From Methanobacteriota archaeon (GTDB lineage: Archaea > Thermoplasmatota > E2 > DHVEG-1), in contig CAIRCU010000036.1 of assembly GCA_903877165.1 (NCBI GenBank), positions 1-34,232 on the forward strand: a stretch of DNA of 34,232 bases, in the 5' to 3' direction. The position numbers were made by a program, and so were the translations under genes. Shown here piece by piece: positions 31,783 to 34,232 of the stretch. The first letter of the stretch is position 1. The number at the start of each line of letters is the position of its first letter. Below the pieces are notes generated by a model. It was not told the DNA's origin and did no database searches. It worked only from the letters and a program-made list of their open reading frames with translations.

Positions 31783-31797
31783 AATTATATATTATTA
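31783..31797 (-). promoter_or_regulatory. TATA box of the arylsulfotransferase gene
   Basis: ATAATATATAATTGA on the minus strand. Its distance to the two candidate starts decides the annotated one: transcription would begin near 31764, 21 bases ahead of the ATG at 31743. Confidence 0.55.
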
Positions 31798-31951
31798 TCC
31801 ATGATTTAAGGGCAAACATTGTGTGTCCTCTCACTGAAAAGTGAACAAGTTTAATTTATATGATTCACCCCTTAACCTAATTCACACGTCATGTCACGAT
31901 TCTCACCTGTGATTGTTTCACGACGTTCATCTGCCGAAAATTTCTTTGGTG

Positions 31952-33004
31952 TTACAGGGGAGTGTATGGCGTTTGCGCTGGAAGCCAATCCACCATGACA
32001 CTGTTCCCATAGTAGAGTCCGTACTCGGCGACCAGGATGGCGCTGAGAATGCCTCGCACACCAAAAACAGGGTACGGCAGGAGCCGCGGCTTCTCCCAAT
32101 AATTCCGACTCCACGTCGTTGTCCCAACCACGGGGAAGCTTCGTGCGAAATAATGATCACCATCGCGGGCAGCCTGCACCTTCAAGACGAATGCAATGAA
32201 TGGTATGCGTAGGAACCACGCGTCCCGAAAATTCCCCTGGAACGTGTTCTGCACAAACCGCTCCTTCACCGCGTTCAGCAGATACACACCTTCGGTGTTA
32301 TTCCAAATATAATTGCGGGCAAAACTATTGTTCCACGAGAGACTACAGCCGATCCCACATACGTTCGAACGAAACACGTTGGCGATCACCGTACTACGCG
32401 TCGATTGTACCACCGCCAACCCATACTCCGAGCTCACCACCGTGTTGCGCTCCACCACGGTATCATTCGCTCCTTTCAGATAGATTCCGTCCTGTGAATA
32501 CGAAATCGTACAATCAGAAATAGATGTCGAGCTGAACCGCGTCGGAATGGAGCTCACATCAATACCCTTCCGCCAACAATGCATGATCGTCAAATGAGAA
32601 AGGACATCCCCGTTCGACCGAACAGAGACGCCGACACTTTCAGCATCTCTCAACGTAAAATTCCTGACGACCACGCCATCAGCGGTCAACGTCAAAACCG
32701 TATAATTGTGCGCCCCGTAAAGAACCGTCGTAGACTCACGCTCGCCAATCAACGAGATGCTTTTGTTGATGATGACGGATTCAACATAGGGTGCAGACTC
32801 ATCATACACAAAAACGGTATCACCAGGTGCTGCGGCATCGACCGCGCCCTGGATAGAAGTGTAATTCCCTGGCCCGTCTCCACCAACGTACAAAGTCACA
32901 CCCAATGGTAAAGACGACCGCTGAGAGATCTGATTTGCGGCCACGTGAAGCATGCTACCTATCATCAGCATGACAAATACAATCGAAACCCAACCTTTGA
33001 TCAT
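31952..33004 (-). CDS. Exported right-handed beta-helix protein, copy 3
   Basis: 350 residues from the ATG at 33004, which has GGAGGA six bases upstream; the GTG one codon earlier is too close to that site. A signal peptide (IKGWVSIVFVMLMIGSML) leads to VTLYVGGDGPGNYTSIQGAV, then APGDTVFVYDESAPYVESV. Coils typical of a NosD/pectate-lyase-like helix follow (ISDCTISYSQDGIYL, VERNTVVSSEYGLAV). The tail has SRNYWEKPRLLPYPVFG and ends VDWLPAQTPYTPL. It is the shortest of the three paralogues, with fewer coils but intact ends, so differences in coil number seem to be how the family diverges. It lies upstream of the sulfotransferase gene, each with separate promoters. Confidence 0.86.
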   Translation of the reverse strand: MIKGWVSIVFVMLMIGSMLHVAANQISQRSSLPLGVTLYVGGDGPGNYTSIQGAVDAAAPGDTVFVYDESAPYVESVIINKSISLIGERESTTVLYGAHNYTVLTLTADGVVVRNFTLRDAESVGVSVRSNGDVLSHLTIMHCWRKGIDVSSIPTRFSSTSISDCTISYSQDGIYLKGANDTVVERNTVVSSEYGLAVVQSTRSTVIANVFRSNVCGIGCSLSWNNSFARNYIWNNTEGVYLLNAVKERFVQNTFQGNFRDAWFLRIPFIAFVLKVQAARDGDHYFARSFPVVGTTTWSRNYWEKPRLLPYPVFGVRGILSAILVAEYGLYYGNSVMVDWLPAQTPYTPL

Positions 33005-33010
33005 CACAAT

Positions 33011-33016
33011 TCCTCC
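33011..33016 (-). promoter_or_regulatory. Shine-Dalgarno site deciding the start of beta-helix copy 3
   Basis: GGAGGA on the minus strand, six bases before ATG at 33004 and only three before the GTG at 33007. Confidence 0.5.
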
Positions 33017-33186
33017 AAGATAACAAGCTGGGTCCTTGGTTTTATACTTTTCTAGTTATTTAATAATGAAAATAACATTAAAGGCCTATATCAATTCCAC
33101 TATGTGAACTCTTATCGAAAATAGCTAGGAAATCACTTTACCTCGGAGGGGAATAAATTTAGATATCGGTGCAGTTAACTATTTCG

Positions 33187-33873
33187 ATGGACAGCTTGGA
33201 TGCAAGGCAGATCAAACACGAAGTTCTCAAGAGAGGCGCGGACCTCTGCGGTATCGCATCCGTCGACCGGTTCTCCCAGGCACCGGAAGGGTTTCATCCG
33301 CACGACATCTATCCCAAATGCCGTTCCGTCGTCGTCTTCGCCAAACACGTCCCCTATGCGACGCTGACGGCTTCAAGCTGCGTGCCCTACACTCATATCA
33401 GCAGTCTCGTTGCCAATGAGGTCGATACCCTGGGCCTCGCGCTCGCCTATCTCTTCCAGGAACGTAAGATCGGCGCCGTCCCCATACCCTCAGATGATCC
33501 TTATGAAAGCTGGGATGAGGAAAGGAAACATGGACAAGCCATCCTTTCGCTTCGCCACGCAGGCTACCTGGCTGGTTTAGGAAGACTTGGAAAAAACACC
33601 TTACTCATCAATGACACCTTCGGCAACATGATTCAACTCGGCGCCCTCTTACTTGACATCCCGCTGGAAAGTGATCAGCTTGTCACCTCATCAGTCTGTC
33701 CGAAGGACTGCCGCCTCTGCCTCGACGCCTGTCCGGTACAAGCCCTGGACGGAACGACCGTCAACCAACGTCTCTGCCGACCGCTCTCCAACTTCAAAAC
33801 GAAGAAAGGATATATTCTTAAAAAATGTCATCGATGCCGTAGTGTCTGTCCTCACTGCCTGCCGACACGGTAG
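33187..33873 (+). CDS. QueG-like double [4Fe-4S] reductase-family protein, short form
   Basis: 228 residues from ATG at 33187. A GTG six codons earlier is possible, but GGAGG is 18 bases from it, and an AATAAATTTA element at 33151-33160 fits a leaderless start at the ATG. The N-terminal part (GADLCGIASVDRF) and YLAGLGRLGKNTLLI near 128-142 match the epoxyqueuosine reductase/QueG-like family. Iron-sulfur motifs are CPKDCRLCLDACP (Cys171, 175, 178, 182) and KCHRCRSVCPHC (Cys214, 217, 221, 224), with Cys197 between. It lacks the long C-terminal HEAT-like region of true QueG and is much shorter, so tRNA modification should not be assumed; many anaerobes have such short forms of unknown role. Confidence 0.78.
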   Translation: MDSLDARQIKHEVLKRGADLCGIASVDRFSQAPEGFHPHDIYPKCRSVVVFAKHVPYATLTASSCVPYTHISSLVANEVDTLGLALAYLFQERKIGAVPIPSDDPYESWDEERKHGQAILSLRHAGYLAGLGRLGKNTLLINDTFGNMIQLGALLLDIPLESDQLVTSSVCPKDCRLCLDACPVQALDGTTVNQRLCRPLSNFKTKKGYILKKCHRCRSVCPHCLPTR

Positions 33874-34022
33874 AGGGTTTCCTCTAATTTTCCTATTATT
33901 TAAATCTAGAATAGTGATTCCACTGTAAGGTAATATAGTTTGAATTTTCTTAGGGTACTGTTGTGTAAAAAACGCTTAAAAACGAGTACTATTCCTGAGG
34001 ATTAAAATAATACGAACAGAAA

Positions 34023-34037
34023 GTATTCTTGGAATAC
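34023..34037. promoter_or_regulatory. Palindrome upstream of the last gene
   Basis: GTATTC-TTG-GAATAC, perfect six-base arms, lies about 20 bases before a TATA-like AATAAATTTTAATAT (34057-34071). It is a candidate operator or activator site for the gene starting at 34149. The interval 33874-34022 has no gene. Confidence 0.35.
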
Positions 34038-34148
34038 GATAAAAGAAATTTCGCGTCAATAAATTTTAATATGTGTTGTGAGTTAACAAACATTGAGAAA
34101 GAAGCGGAATGATGCAGGAAGAAATACCAAATAATAGGAGATGAAACA

Positions 34149-34232
34149 TTGAAGGAAAAAGAAAAACAACAAATTAAAAAGTCAGCTAGGCTGGATCTAG
34201 TACCACATGATGGAAATCCAAAAATGAAACAG
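34149..34232 (+). CDS. Start of an unknown gene (cut by the window end)
   Basis: A TTG at 34149, eight bases after GGAG, opens a frame that stays open to the last base. It gives 28 residues (MKEKEKQQIKKSARLDLVPH and eight more). Too short to assign. A twelve-codon frame starting at ATG 34109 ends at 34144, just ahead of it, and may be a leader peptide or chance. Confidence 0.4.
   Translation, partial: MKEKEKQQIKKSARLDLVPHDGNPKMKQ

Noticed and set aside
1-34232. CRISPR arrays, tRNA and rRNA genes
   Set aside because: No regularly spaced repeats, cloverleaf with conserved T-loop or rRNA-like blocks were found on reading; very short or divergent ones could be missed without a search tool.

Overview
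The window looks archaeal and most like a Thermoplasmatota-type euryarchaeon. The evidence is TATA boxes about 26-45 bases ahead of starts, GGAGG/GGTG ribosome binding sites mixed with apparently leaderless genes, methanogen-type heterodisulfide reductase (Hdr) subunits, VapB-like and CxxC-x17-CxxC small proteins, and several exported beta-helix proteins sharing a YVGGxGPGNY motif. The phylum is an inference. No rRNA, tRNA or CRISPR array was seen.

Layout. 1-4.0 kb, minus strand: the 5' part of adenylosuccinate synthetase (purA), an OsmC-like protein, an exported seven-repeat FG-GAP protein and an exported metzincin-like peptidase. 4.1-17.4 kb, minus strand: one tightly packed eight-gene operon in the order hdrC, hdrB, hdrA, a giant HdrA/GltD/HdrA fusion, mvhD, an FrhB/FdhB-like flavoprotein, a tandem HdrC-like protein and a second double-HdrA fusion. 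17.5-21.0 kb: a 46-residue zinc-ribbon gene, a possible small leaderless ORF, an exported metallophosphoesterase and an exported beta-helix protein.

21.1-28.8 kb is an AT-rich accessory island. It holds an orphan VapB-like antitoxin, an ATPase-TOPRIM (OLD/PARIS-like) nuclease, a tyrosine recombinase with an elaborate upstream region, an unknown winged-helix-like protein, a probable type II restriction-modification set with a small winged-helix protein, a zinc-ribbon protein and a bPH-SHOCT protein. 28.8-33.0 kb, minus strand: two more beta-helix proteins flanking an arylsulfotransferase-family protein, all exported. 33.2 kb to the end, plus strand: a short QueG-like iron-sulfur protein and the first codons of an unknown gene.

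How the genes work together. The Hdr operon encodes what should be a large soluble electron-bifurcating or -confurcating complex. It has one complete HdrB-HdrC disulfide-reductase arm, five HdrA flavin modules spread over three polypeptides, an MvhD linker and two likely electron entry or exit points for soluble carriers: the FrhB-like subunit (F420 or formate-type electrons) and the GltD module inside HdrA (NAD(P)H). No hydrogenase or membrane quinone subunit is encoded nearby. This arrangement, especially the GltD-in-HdrA fusion and the His-substituted tandem HdrC, is the strongest candidate for an undescribed system in the window.
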